Counted from the first letter of the stretch, positions 9,114 through 21,275 are shown. The stretch is 39,159 nucleotides of DNA from Asaia bogorensis (GCA_945888575.1 CAMDAM010000006.1:1-39159), one strand, 5' to 3'. Numbers and translations: made by a program. Notes: a model not told the origin generated them from the letters alone.

Positions 9114-10409
9114 ATGACAGAGCCGTTCGGGCAAGCCGCCCCATGTCGTGAGAAGGCGGGCGGCCTCGGCACCATCAACCTGGCCTCGCTCGGCACCGGC
9201 GGCTTCGTGATCCCGGGCCGGGATGCCGGCGATGTGTCGGGCATATCCGTGGCGGCGGCGGGGGACATCAACGGGGACGGCGACGACTTCGACGACCTGA
9301 TCGTGGGCGCGCCCCAGGCCGGTATCGGGAGCTACTATGGGGATCCTCCCGGCGAAACCTACGTGATCTTCGGGCGCGACTTCCTCGGCACGGCCACCCA
9401 TGCCGGCACCGCCGCGGGCGAGACGCTGATCGGCACCGTCGGCGCCGACACCATGGTGGGCGGGCTGGGCCACGACACGCTCGTCGGCGACGGCGGCGGC
9501 GATGTGCTGATCGGCGGTGCCGGCGACGACACGATCGAGGTTTCCGACCTCGGCTTTGCGCGCGCGGTGGGCGGCAGCGGCACCGATACGCTGGTGCTGG
9601 CGCTGAGCGGCGAGAACAACGTGATCGGCGCCGACACGCTCTCCAGCATGAAGGTGCAGGATATCGAGCAGATCGACCTCGGCGGCAGCGTGGTCAACAA
9701 CACGCTGGTGCTGACGAAGCCGACGGTGCTGAACCTCTCCTCCACCTCCAACACCCTGCGCGTGCTCGGCGACGCCAACGACAGCGTATCGTTCGACGGT
9801 TCCGGCTGGGTGCAGGGCGCCAACGCCGCCGGCTTCACCACCTGGAGCAACGGCCAGGCCCGGGTGGAGATCGCCGACGGGGTGGTGCCCTGCTTCGCCC
9901 CCGGCACGCGCATCGCCACCCCCTTCGGCTGGCGTGCCGTCGAGGCGCTGCGCCCGGGCGATGCGGTGCTTACCGTGGACGGCGAGGCCCATCCCATCAC
10001 CTGGGCCGGCGCCTGGGACACGGATGAAGCCGACCCCGCCCACCGCGCCCATGCCTTCGGCCCCGGCCGCCCGGCGCGGGGCCTGGTGGTGAGCCCGAGC
10101 CATGCGCTGTGGCTGGAGGATGTGATGGTGCCGGCGGTGGCCCTGCTGGATGGCGTGCGCGTGGTGCGGGATGCCGCCCCGCCGGTGCGCTACCACCACC
10201 TCGCGCTGGCCCACCACGCGGCGATCCTGGCCGAGAACCTGCCGGCCGAGACGTCCTGCCTGCTGGGCGATGCCCGCTACCCCGATGCCCCCACGGTGGC
10301 CGATCCCCTGCCGCGGCTCGAGCAGGGTCCAGGGCAGGACCCTGGCCTTCCTTCCCCGCGCGCCCGTTCGGCGCTAGGCTGCCGCAACGACGTTGCTGGA
10401 GGAAATGAC
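9114..10409 (+). pseudogene. N-terminally truncated FG-GAP/RTX/Hint-domain protein; open reading frame continues into the cupin gene
   Basis: One FG-GAP-like unit (SGISVAAAGDINGDGDDFDDLIVGAPQAG), RTX repeats (GGLGHDTLVGDGGGDVLIGGAGDDTI), Hint domain (CFAPGTRIATPFGWRAVEALRPGDAVLTVDG). No stop codon before the cupin. Confidence 0.6.
10325..10356. repeat. Half copy of the GC-rich hairpin intergenic repeat
   Basis: GGGTCCAGGGCAGGACCCTGGCCTTCCTTCCC, nearly identical to 38861-38892. Confidence 0.8.
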
Positions 10410-10910
10410 ATGGCTCACACGCTGGAGAGTTTTGCCAAGGCTTGCGCCGCCGCGATTTCGGCTGACCCGGGTGCGGGCGGCCGGCAGAAGGTGTGCGAAC
10501 TGGTGCGCGAGGTCCTGCAGGACCAGGCTTTCGTTGCCGCCACCATCAAGGCGGACGGGCCGGAGCGCCAGGTGATCTACGAAGACCCGATCCACAAGTT
10601 CGCCATTCTCGCCCACAGCTACCACGGCGCCAAGGACAGCGCGCCGCATGATCACGGCCCCACCTGGGCGATCTACGGCCAGGCCACGGGCGAGACGATC
10701 ATGACCGATTGGGAAAAGGTGGCCGAGCCAAACGGCGACGAGCCGGGCCGCGTGAAGCGCATCCGCGACTACAAGCTGACCCCGGGCATGGCCTATGCCT
10801 ACGAGCCCGGCGTGCTGCATTCGCCCCGCCGCGATGCGTCCACCACCCTGCTGCGCATCGAAGGCTTCAACCTCGGCAGCTACAAGCGCCACAAATACGT
10901 CGCGGTGTGA
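10410..10910 (+). CDS. Cupin / cysteine-dioxygenase-like protein
   Basis: Strong RBS GGAGGA before MAHTLESFAKACAA; HDHGPTWAIYGQATGET and YEPGVLHSPRRD cupin-like motifs. Confidence 0.75.
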   Translation: MAHTLESFAKACAAAISADPGAGGRQKVCELVREVLQDQAFVAATIKADGPERQVIYEDPIHKFAILAHSYHGAKDSAPHDHGPTWAIYGQATGETIMTDWEKVAEPNGDEPGRVKRIRDYKLTPGMAYAYEPGVLHSPRRDASTTLLRIEGFNLGSYKRHKYVAV

Positions 10911-10917
10911 GGCAGCC

Positions 10918-11958
10918 GTGTCCGACTTGTCGGGCCTGCGCGTTGTTCGCCTGAACGCCGCGCTGTTCCCGCCAAGCGCGTTCGAACGCGCGGAGTGGGC
11001 GCAGTCCGGCATCGTGCCGCAGGAGGCCGAGGCCAACACGGTGGAGGAGCTGATCCCCCTCGTGGCCGAGGCCGATGGCGTCTTCGCGATCTCCGTCTCC
11101 CTGCCCACCCCCGTGGTGGCGGCGATGAAAAGGTGCCGGGTGATCTCCCGCCTCGGCACCGGCACCGACAAGATCGACGTGGCACTGGCCAAGCAGCGCG
11201 GCATCCTCGTCACCAATGTGCCGACCTTCTGCATCGAGGAGCAGGCCGACCACACCATGGCCCTGCTGCTGGCCCTGGTGCGCAAGCTGCCGCCGATGCA
11301 GCGCGCCATGCGGGCCGGCGCCTACAACGCCGCCCAGGGCGTCTCGCGCGGCAACCGGCGCATGAACGGGCAGACGCTGGGGCTGGTGGGCTTCGGCAAC
11401 TCGGCCCGGCTGACGGCCCAGCGCGCCCGCGGCTTCGGCCTGCGCGTCCTGGCCACACGGCGCAGCGCCACGCCGATAGACCCGTCCTTGGGCGTGGAGA
11501 TGACCGACCTGCCAACGGTGCTGCGGGAGAGCGACTATGTCTCCCTGCACCTGCCGCTGGCCGCCGAAACGCATCACATGATCGGCGCGGCCGAGTTCGC
11601 GCAGATGAAGCCCGGCGCCCTGTTCATCAACACCTCCCGCGGCGGGCTGGTGGACGAGGCGGCGCTGGAAGCAGCCTTGCGCAGCGGCCATCTCGGCGGG
11701 GCCGGGCTGGACACCTTCGAGCGGATCGACGTCTTCGCCGAGAACCCGCCCATGCCGCACTGGAGCCTGCTGGAGCTGGACAACGTCATCGCCACCCCGC
11801 ACGTGGCCGCCAATTCCATCGAGGCGGGGCAAGACGTGTCGCGCGGCGGCATCGAGAATCTCTGCGCCGTGCTGCGGGGCCACTGGCCCAGGCCGGGCCA
11901 CATCGTGAACGAGGGCGTGGCGCCGCGCGTGGCGCTGGCGCCCTGGCCCAAGGACTGA
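10918..11958 (+). CDS. D-isomer-specific 2-hydroxyacid dehydrogenase
   Basis: GLVGFGNSARLTAQRARGFGLRV and MKPGALFINTSRGGLVDEAAL; GTG start. Confidence 0.92.
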   Translation: MSDLSGLRVVRLNAALFPPSAFERAEWAQSGIVPQEAEANTVEELIPLVAEADGVFAISVSLPTPVVAAMKRCRVISRLGTGTDKIDVALAKQRGILVTNVPTFCIEEQADHTMALLLALVRKLPPMQRAMRAGAYNAAQGVSRGNRRMNGQTLGLVGFGNSARLTAQRARGFGLRVLATRRSATPIDPSLGVEMTDLPTVLRESDYVSLHLPLAAETHHMIGAAEFAQMKPGALFINTSRGGLVDEAALEAALRSGHLGGAGLDTFERIDVFAENPPMPHWSLLELDNVIATPHVAANSIEAGQDVSRGGIENLCAVLRGHWPRPGHIVNEGVAPRVALAPWPKD

Positions 11959-11965
11959 TCCACCC

Positions 11966-12949
11966 ATGAAAATCGCGGTTTTCGGCGCTGGTGCCATCGG
12001 CGGGCACCTGGCCGCACGTCTGGTGCGCGGCGGCGCGGATGTCTCGGTGATCGCCCGCGGCGCGCATCTGGCGGCCATGCAGGCCCGCGGCATCCGCATC
12101 GTCTCGCCGGATCTGGAAGATACCCACCCCGTCCGCGCCGGCTCCGATCCCGCCGCATTCGGCGTGCAGGATGCCGTGCTGGTCACGGTGAAGGCCCCCG
12201 CACTGCCCACGGTGGCGCAGGGCATCGCGCCGCTGCTGGGTCCGAACACGGCGGTGGTGTTCGTGATGAACGGCATCCCCTGGTGGTATTTCCACGCCCA
12301 TGGCGGCCCCTGGGACGGTCGGCGCGTGGCACAGGCCGACCCCGGCGGTGCGGTCTGGGATGCGATCGGGCCCGCCCGCGCCATCGGCGGCGTGGTCTAT
12401 TCCGCCTGCACCGTGATCGAGCCCGGCGTCATCCAGGTGGCCCACCGCCGCAGCCGGCTCTTCCTGGGCGAGCCCGATGGCAGCCTGTCGGCCCGCATGG
12501 CCGCCATCGCAGCCCCCCTGCGCGAAGGCGGCTTCCTGGTGGATGAAAGCCCGCGCATCCGCGACCTCGTCTGGCAGAAGCTGGTCGGCAACCTCTCCAG
12601 CGGCCCGGCCGCCGTGCTCGGCGCCGTGGCGCCCAAGGCCTATTCCCTGGAACCCGCCGTGGAACGCGCCGTCCGCGCCAGCTACGCCGAGGGCCTGGCC
12701 ATCGCCGCCGCCATGGGCTGCCACCCGCAAGTGGACGTGGACAGCCAGATCGAACACGGCCGCAGCATGACCCACCGCCCCAGCATCCTGCAGGACCTGG
12801 AGCTGGGCCGCCCGATGGAAATCGACGGCATCTACGCCACCGCGCTCGACCTCGCCCGCCTGGCCGGGGTCGCCACGCCGACGCTGGACATGATGGTGGC
12901 GCTGATGAAGGTCCGCGCCCGGATGGCGGGGCTGTATCCGGCCGCCTAA
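11966..12949 (+). CDS. 2-dehydropantoate 2-reductase-family protein
   Basis: MKIAVFGAGAIGGHLAARLVRGGADVSVIARG; KLVGNLSSGP; ApbA/PanE pattern. Confidence 0.9.
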   Translation: MKIAVFGAGAIGGHLAARLVRGGADVSVIARGAHLAAMQARGIRIVSPDLEDTHPVRAGSDPAAFGVQDAVLVTVKAPALPTVAQGIAPLLGPNTAVVFVMNGIPWWYFHAHGGPWDGRRVAQADPGGAVWDAIGPARAIGGVVYSACTVIEPGVIQVAHRRSRLFLGEPDGSLSARMAAIAAPLREGGFLVDESPRIRDLVWQKLVGNLSSGPAAVLGAVAPKAYSLEPAVERAVRASYAEGLAIAAAMGCHPQVDVDSQIEHGRSMTHRPSILQDLELGRPMEIDGIYATALDLARLAGVATPTLDMMVALMKVRARMAGLYPAA

Positions 12950-12978
12950 CCCAACCCTCCGGTTCCCGTTTCCCTGTC

Positions 12979-12987
12979 AAACTAACA
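12979..12987 (+). promoter_or_regulatory. Conserved leader element AACTAACAA upstream of small-protein copy A
   Basis: Same 9-mer at 25812-25820, 72 and 71 bp before the respective ATG codons. Confidence 0.45.
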
Positions 12988-13050
12988 ATTCGCCGAAATC
13001 AAAGAAAAATTTCTTGTCCACCGATGGTGCATGTGCTGGAATTCCCAGCG

Positions 13051-13665
13051 ATGCCACATCAACCCGCCACTCCGGACGAAGCCGACGCCCTGCGCGCCCT
13101 GGCGCAGTCGATCTCGCACGCCCGGATTCCGGCCACGTTGAAGCTCCTGCTGCTGGCCCTCCTCGCCGCCCTCTCGGTCGCGACCTTCGCGCGTCACCCC
13201 CTGTGCCGCCCCTTGGGCCGCCCGCACACGGACTGGCTCCTCTCCTGCACCACCGACACCACCGAAGACCCGGACTCCGCCTGGGACCCCCACGTCCTGC
13301 GCCGATTCCGTCGTCTGCGCGCCCGCCTCGGCTGGCTGATGCGCTGCGACCGCGCCGAGGGCATGTCCCTGTCCGGCCACCGCGCACCCGCACTCCGCCC
13401 CACCCAGGCCGCCCGCGCGCCCCCTGCGCCGTCAAGCGCCCACCCCCCCCGAATCCGTCGCAAAAACCCCGCGTCCCGCGGCGATCACGCATGGCCACGA
13501 GCCAAGCAAGGCCAGGGCTTTGCCCTGGACCCACCAAAGGCCGGCGGCCTTTGGAAACCATTACTTCTAAAAAAAGAGGTCCAGGGGCTCGGCCTCTGGC
13601 GGGTCTGGGCAGAGCCCAGCCTTACCTTGCTCCAACGGTATCAGTGCGGCCGCTGGCCCACGTAA
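13051..13665 (+). CDS. Unrecognised small protein family, copy A; conserved core ~125 aa, frame open through the repeat (stop apparently lost)
   Basis: MPHQPATPDEADALRALAQSISHARIPATLKLLLLALLAALSV ... RFRRLRARLGWLMRCDRAEGMSLSGHRAPALRP aligns with the protein at 25883..26248. Confidence 0.6.
   Translation: MPHQPATPDEADALRALAQSISHARIPATLKLLLLALLAALSVATFARHPLCRPLGRPHTDWLLSCTTDTTEDPDSAWDPHVLRRFRRLRARLGWLMRCDRAEGMSLSGHRAPALRPTQAARAPPAPSSAHPPRIRRKNPASRGDHAWPRAKQGQGFALDPPKAGGLWKPLLLKKEVQGLGLWRVWAEPSLTLLQRYQCGRWPT
13449..13493 (+). repeat. Conserved 3' tail of small-protein unit, copy A
   Basis: CCGAATCCGTCGCAAAAACCCCGCGTCCCGCGGCGATCACGCATG; about 39 of 45 positions match 26271-26315; contains CCGCG-TCC-CGCGG hairpin. 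Confidence 0.7.
13504..13627. repeat. GC-rich multi-hairpin intergenic repeat
   Basis: CCAGGGC-TTT-GCCCTGG, CCAAAGGCC-GGC-GGCCTTTGG, CCAGGGGC..GGCCTCTGG, CTGGGC-AGA-GCCCAG; bounded by AAGCAAGG and CCTTACC. Confidence 0.85.
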
Positions 13666-14144
13666 TTGCCCGGCGGGGCGTAGTTGCAGACCCAGACTTC
13701 GGAATTCCCGCAGCTGGCCATCCCACATCCAACATGCGTGGTGTTGCGCCAAACCACCTGGGTGTAGTGGCCGCACACCTTGCCGGGCGCACAACTGTTG
13801 CGCGTGGCGTCGTAGTCCCGGCGTTCGCCCACCCACATCCCCACCACACCGGCCGGTGACAGCGCCTGCCCACTCGCCCAGGCCAGGTTCTCCCCCAGCC
13901 CGGCAGCGCCGCTGTGCCGCATCGCGCAGCGAGACTCACGCAGCTTGTCGGCCCAGCGCTGCGCGGTAACAGCCAGCTCCGCAGACCATTGCAGCGGCGC
14001 CACGCCTACCGCCTGCCGCGCCTGGTTGTGCGCGGCCAGCGTGCCGGCAAAGCGCTGCGGCTCCGCCTCGGTGCGCGGCTGGGCGGCGGCCGGGAAGGCC
14101 AGGGCAAGTAGGGCGAACAGCTGGATCGCAATCATGCCCGGCAC
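13641..14144 (-). CDS. CAP-domain (SCP/PR-1-like) secreted protein
   Basis: Signal peptide; HNQARQAVGVAPLQWSAEL, GENLAWASG, CGHYTQVVWRNTTHVGCG, VCNYAPPGNYVGQRPH. Confidence 0.92.
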   Translation of the reverse strand: MPGMIAIQLFALLALAFPAAAQPRTEAEPQRFAGTLAAHNQARQAVGVAPLQWSAELAVTAQRWADKLRESRCAMRHSGAAGLGENLAWASGQALSPAGVVGMWVGERRDYDATRNSCAPGKVCGHYTQVVWRNTTHVGCGMASCGNSEVWVCNYAPPGNYVGQRPH

Positions 14145-14151
14145 CTTCCGC

Positions 14152-16707
<2,556 letters not shown>

Positions 16708-17856
16708 TCAGGGGGGCATGGGAGGGGTGAAATCCGGCACCTGCGCCAGCCCGCCGCCGGTGGTCTGCAGCAGCTCTGCGGCACCGCGCAATTCGCCGAA
16801 GGTGGCCTCGTCCGTGCCGGTCAGGAACACCTGCGCCGGCAGGTCCAGCAGCGCGCCGAACAGCGCGGCACGGCGGGCGGGATCCAGATGCACGGCGGGC
16901 TCATCGAGCAGCAGCAGCGGGGCAAAGCCGCGGGCGCCGGCCAGCAGCGCGGCATGGGCCAGCACCACGCCGATCAGCAGCGCCTTCTGCTGCCCGGTGC
17001 TGGCCAGCCCGGCGGGCAGGGCGGTAGTTGCATCCTCCAGCCCCATATCGGCCCGATGTGCCCCCAGCGAGGCACTGCCGGCGGCGGCATCGGTGCCGCG
17101 GGCGGCGGCCAGCGACTCGCGCAGCCAATCCTCCACGGCCAGCGCCGGCTCGGTGGCCAGCCGGTCGGCGATCGGGCACAGCAGGTTCATCCGCGCGGCC
17201 GGGAAGGCGCCGGGCGGCGGCACCGCGTTCAGCCGCGCCACCAGCGCCATGCGCGCCACCGTGGCGGCCACGGCATGGCGGGCCATCGAATCCTCCAGCC
17301 CGCCGAGCCATGCAGGATCGCGTCGCCCTTCGGACAGCAAGCGGTTACGCCCTGCCATCGCGGTGTCATGCGCCGCCACCTCCCGCGCATGGGCAGGCTC
17401 CAGCGCATACACAAGCCGATCGAGGAAGCGGCGCCGACCGCCGGCGGCTTCCTGGAACAGCCGGTCCATCTGCGGGGTAAGCCACACGGCGGCCACCAGG
17501 GAGGCCACCTCGGCCTGGTTGCGCGGTGGCTGGCCGTTGAGGCGGAACACCCGCCGCTCCCCGCGGCCATCCGGCGGCGAGCCGGTGCCGATATCCACCG
17601 CCGCATGCGGTGTTTCCAGCCGCGCCGCCACGGCCCAGGAGGCACCACCCAGGCGCTGCAACTCCGCCACCCGCGCCCCGCGCAGGCCGCGCCCGGGCAC
17701 CAGCAGTGAGATCGCCTCCAGAAGATTGGTCTTGCCGCTACCGTTCGGCCCCGCCAGCACGCTAATGCGGCCCTGCGGGTGCCAGGTGAGCGCCCCGTAG
17801 CTGCGGAAACCGGTCAACGACAGGCGGGACAGCCGCAGCTGCGGCCCGGCCATCAC
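16708..17856 (-). CDS. recF: DNA replication/repair protein RecF
   Basis: LSRLSLTGFRSYGALTWHPQGRISVLAGPNGSGKTNLLEAI; LLLLDEPAVHLDPARR. Confidence 0.95.
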   Translation of the reverse strand: MMAGPQLRLSRLSLTGFRSYGALTWHPQGRISVLAGPNGSGKTNLLEAISLLVPGRGLRGARVAELQRLGGASWAVAARLETPHAAVDIGTGSPPDGRGERRVFRLNGQPPRNQAEVASLVAAVWLTPQMDRLFQEAAGGRRRFLDRLVYALEPAHAREVAAHDTAMAGRNRLLSEGRRDPAWLGGLEDSMARHAVAATVARMALVARLNAVPPPGAFPAARMNLLCPIADRLATEPALAVEDWLRESLAAARGTDAAAGSASLGAHRADMGLEDATTALPAGLASTGQQKALLIGVVLAHAALLAGARGFAPLLLLDEPAVHLDPARRAALFGALLDLPAQVFLTGTDEATFGELRGAAELLQTTGGGLAQVPDFTPPMPP

Positions 17857-17883
17857 CTGCCTCGCGACATCATGAGGGCGGGA

Positions 17884-19008
17884 TCAGACCCGCATCGGCA
17901 TCAGCACGTAGAGTGCACTCGCGTCGGCGCTATCGAGCACCACGGTCGGTGCCGCCCCGTCGGAGAAGCGGAACTCCACCACGTTGCTGATCTGGTCGGT
18001 GATGTCGTTCAGGTAGCGCGCCTGGAAGCCGATCTCGAGCGGGCCGGCCTCGTACTTCACCTTGTCCCCATCCAGCTCCTCGCTGGCGGTGCCCTGCTCC
18101 GGGCTGGAGGCGGAGAGCACCAGCAGGTCGCGGGCCAGGGAGAGCTTCACAGGGCGCGACCGCTCCGACGAGATGGCGGCCACGCGGGCCACGGCCTCGG
18201 CGAAGTCGCCCTTGTTCACCCGCATCACCTTGTCGTTGTCGCGCGGGATCACGCGTTCGTATTCCGGGAAGGTGCCATCGATCAGCTTGCTGGTCAGCGT
18301 CACGGTGCCGACGCGGAACTGGATGCGCGTGTCCGACAGCGCCACTTCCACCTCGCCGGTGGTCTCGTCCAGCAGCTTGCGCAGCTCGCCCACGGTCTTG
18401 CGCGGCACGATCACGCCGGGCATGGAGCCGGCCCCCTCCGGCAGCGGCTCCTCCACCCGGGCCAGGCGATGGCCGTCGGTGGCCACGGCGCGCAGCACCT
18501 TGGCGCCGTCGGCCTCGGTCTGGTGGATGTAGATGCCGTTCAGGTAGTAGCGCGTCTCCTCGGTGGAGATGGCGAAGCGCGTGCGGTCGATCAGGCCGCG
18601 CAGGGTTTGCGCCGGCAGGGCGAATTTGTGCGGCAGGGTGCCGGCGGTCATGGCCGGGAAATCCTCGGTCGGCAGCACCACCAGGCTGGTGGCGTAGCGC
18701 CCCGCGCGCAGCGCCAGCTGGGCATCGCCGCCGGGGCAGTCCAGCTCCACCACCGCGCCATCGGGCAGCTTGCGCACGATCTCATACAGCGTGGAGGCGG
18801 GCGCGGTGCAGGCGCCGTTGCGCACGCTGTCGGCCGCCACGTCCTCGACGATGGCGATCTCCATGTCGGTCGCGGTCAGCGTCAGCTTGCCATCGCGCAC
18901 TGCGATCATGACGTTGGCCAGGATGGGGATCGTGTTGCGCCGCTCGACCACGCTCTGCACGTGCGCAAGGGCCTTGAGCAGGGTCGCACGGTCGACCTTG
19001 AACTTCAT
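17884..19008 (-). CDS. dnaN: DNA polymerase III subunit beta
   Basis: MKFKVDRATLLKALAHVQSVVERRNTIPILANVMI; C-terminal YVLMPMRV. Confidence 0.97.
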   Translation of the reverse strand: MKFKVDRATLLKALAHVQSVVERRNTIPILANVMIAVRDGKLTLTATDMEIAIVEDVAADSVRNGACTAPASTLYEIVRKLPDGAVVELDCPGGDAQLALRAGRYATSLVVLPTEDFPAMTAGTLPHKFALPAQTLRGLIDRTRFAISTEETRYYLNGIYIHQTEADGAKVLRAVATDGHRLARVEEPLPEGAGSMPGVIVPRKTVGELRKLLDETTGEVEVALSDTRIQFRVGTVTLTSKLIDGTFPEYERVIPRDNDKVMRVNKGDFAEAVARVAAISSERSRPVKLSLARDLLVLSASSPEQGTASEELDGDKVKYEAGPLEIGFQARYLNDITDQISNVVEFRFSDGAAPTVVLDSADASALYVLMPMRV

Positions 19009-19132
19009 CGCATGATCCTCTGAGGCGGCGGCCGATTCGCAGGCAAACCGGTCATCCAGTTTACCGTGCTTTTGCGCACCGTGAAACACGATGCCAAATT
19101 TCGCGCTGCCTCGAACGTTCCCGGGTGGGGAT

Positions 19133-20569
19133 TCAGCTCTCCAGCATCCGCCGCAGCAGCTCCACATCCTCGGCGAAGGACGCGTCGCGCTCGATCAGCT
19201 CGGTCACCCGGCTGACGGCATGCATCACCGTGGTGTGGTCGCGGTTGCCGAAGCGGCGGCCGATCTCGGGCAGGGACCGGCTGGTGAGCTGCTTGGCCAG
19301 ATACATCGCCACCTGCCGCGGGCGCGCGACCGCGCGGGCACGCCGGGCGGAGGACATGTCCGTCAGGCGGATGTTCCAGTGCTCGGCCACCCGCTTCTGG
19401 ATCTCCTCGATCGTCACGCGCCGGTCGTGCGCCTTGAGGATGTCGTGCAGGACCTCCTGCGTGGTCTCCAGCGTGATGGCGCGGCCGAACAGATTGGCAT
19501 GGGCGATGAGGCGGTTCAGCGCGCCTTCCAGCTCGCGGATGTTCGACGTGATCTTGTGCGACAGGAATTCCAGCACCTTGGCCGGCACCGAAACGCCGGC
19601 GCGCGCCACCTTGGCCTCCAGGATCGAGACGCGCAGCTCGAAGGTGGTGGCATGCAGGTCGGCCACCATGCCGCTGCCCAGGCGCGTGCGGACCCGCTCC
19701 TCCAGCCCCGAAAGGTCGGAGGGGGATTTGTCGGCAGAGACGACGATCTGCTTGCCGCTCTCCACCAGGGCGTTGAAGGTGTGGAAGAATTCTTCCTGCG
19801 TGGCGTCCTTGTTGATGAGGAACTGCAGGTCGTCGATCATCAGCACGTCGACGCTGCGCAGCTGCTCCTTGAACTGGATCGTCGCCTGGCTGCGGATCGC
19901 CGAGATGAAGCGATACATGAACTTCTCGGCCGACATGTAGGCGACCGTCACCGGCCCGCCCGGCCGGTCCTGGGCGGTCAACTCCCAAGCGATGGCATGC
20001 ATCAGGTGGGTCTTGCCCAGGCCGACGCCGCCATACAGGAACAGCGGGTTGAAGCCCTGGCTCGCCGGCTTCTCCGCCACGCGGCGGGCGCAGGCATGGG
20101 CGAATTCGTTCGGCTTGCCCACCACGAAACTGTCGAAGGTGAAGCGCTGGTCCAGCGGCGCGCTCGCCTCGGCGCGGTCATCGCCGCCCTTGGTCTCCGC
20201 CACCTTGGCATCGACCTGAATCAGCGACTTGGCCTCCAGCGGCCGGAGCAGCCCGGTGGGGCTGCGCGGCGGCGGGCTGACGCTCTCGGCCAGGCCGGTG
20301 CCGCCGCCATTGCCCACGCCCACTTCCACACGCCGCACGGAAGGCAGCTGTTCCTGCCACAGCGTGGTCAGGCGGTCGCCGAACTGGGCGCGCACCCAAT
20401 CGCGCAGGAAACGGGTCGGCAGGTGCACGGTGATCTCGTCGCCATCCAGGCCCACCAGCGTCATCTGGCGCAGCCAGGTGCGGTATTCGACCTCGCCGAC
20501 CTCCTGCTGCAGGCGGCCGCGAACGCGGGCCCAGAGGGTGGCGAGCTGTTCGGGGGGTAGGTAATCCAT
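19133..20569 (-). CDS. dnaA: Chromosomal replication initiator DnaA
   Basis: NPLFLYGGVGLGKTHLMHAIAWE; DVLMIDDLQFL; RPRQVAMYLAKQLTSRSLPEIGRRFGNRDHTTVMHA; start MDYLPPEQLATLW at 20569. Confidence 0.97.
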   Translation of the reverse strand: MDYLPPEQLATLWARVRGRLQQEVGEVEYRTWLRQMTLVGLDGDEITVHLPTRFLRDWVRAQFGDRLTTLWQEQLPSVRRVEVGVGNGGGTGLAESVSPPPRSPTGLLRPLEAKSLIQVDAKVAETKGGDDRAEASAPLDQRFTFDSFVVGKPNEFAHACARRVAEKPASQGFNPLFLYGGVGLGKTHLMHAIAWELTAQDRPGGPVTVAYMSAEKFMYRFISAIRSQATIQFKEQLRSVDVLMIDDLQFLINKDATQEEFFHTFNALVESGKQIVVSADKSPSDLSGLEERVRTRLGSGMVADLHATTFELRVSILEAKVARAGVSVPAKVLEFLSHKITSNIRELEGALNRLIAHANLFGRAITLETTQEVLHDILKAHDRRVTIEEIQKRVAEHWNIRLTDMSSARRARAVARPRQVAMYLAKQLTSRSLPEIGRRFGNRDHTTVMHAVSRVTELIERDASFAEDVELLRRMLES

Positions 20570-20999
20570 TGCCGCGGAATGCTCCCCCTCGACGTCGCCG
20601 TTAAACACCAGCCGCTCAATCACCCCTCCCGGCCAGCCGCGCTGTCGCGCAGCATGCTCCCGTCGGTGGCCGGAACAGGTGCCGCCATGACCGCCGAAAA
20701 CGGCGAATACACGGGCAAAAGCCTCTTCCCGGCCGAAGCAGGACCGGATCGTCCGGGGCCCGCTGGCAGAGAAATGACTAGGCCGAAACCAGTCCCAAGG
20801 CAACGCCAAAGTGGCGGAGGCAAGTCGATTTGCGATGCCTTGGAAGTTACGACAGGTATTCGTGGGGGGTTTTATTGAAGCGATGCTATGTCGCTTCAGG
20901 GCTCCGTGCCAAGTCATTGATGGCTTTGGCGCGAACGCGCCGGGGCCTGGGCAGGCCCCTGCCGATGCCGCGCTGCGGCACCGGCCATCCGGTCGGAAT

Positions 21000-21275
21000 T
21001 CAGCCTGCGGTGGCGCCGAGCGACTTCACGCGGGCCGACAGACGGGAGATCTTGCGGGAGATGGTGTTCTTGTGCACCACGCCCTTGCCGGCGGCGCGCT
21101 GCATCTCCGGCTGCGCCTCGCGCAGCGCCACGGTTGCGGCGTCCTTGTCACCGCTGGCCACGGCCATCTCGACCTTCTTGATGAAGGTCCGCATGCGCGA
21201 CATGCGGGACTTGTTTCGCTCGGTGCGGCGCTCGATCTGGCGGATGCGCTTGCGGGCGGAGGCGGTGTTGGCCAT
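21000..21275 (-). CDS. rpsT: 30S ribosomal protein S20
   Basis: [36 protein letters not shown]. Confidence 0.97.
   Translation of the reverse strand: MANTASARKRIRQIERRTERNKSRMSRMRTFIKKVEMAVASGDKDAATVALREAQPEMQRAAGKGVVHKNTISRKISRLSARVKSLGATAG

Noticed and set aside
20570-20999. Possible oriC next to dnaA
   Set aside because: I looked for TTATCCACA-like DnaA boxes and AT-rich unwinding repeats here and in 19009-19132 and found none convincing.
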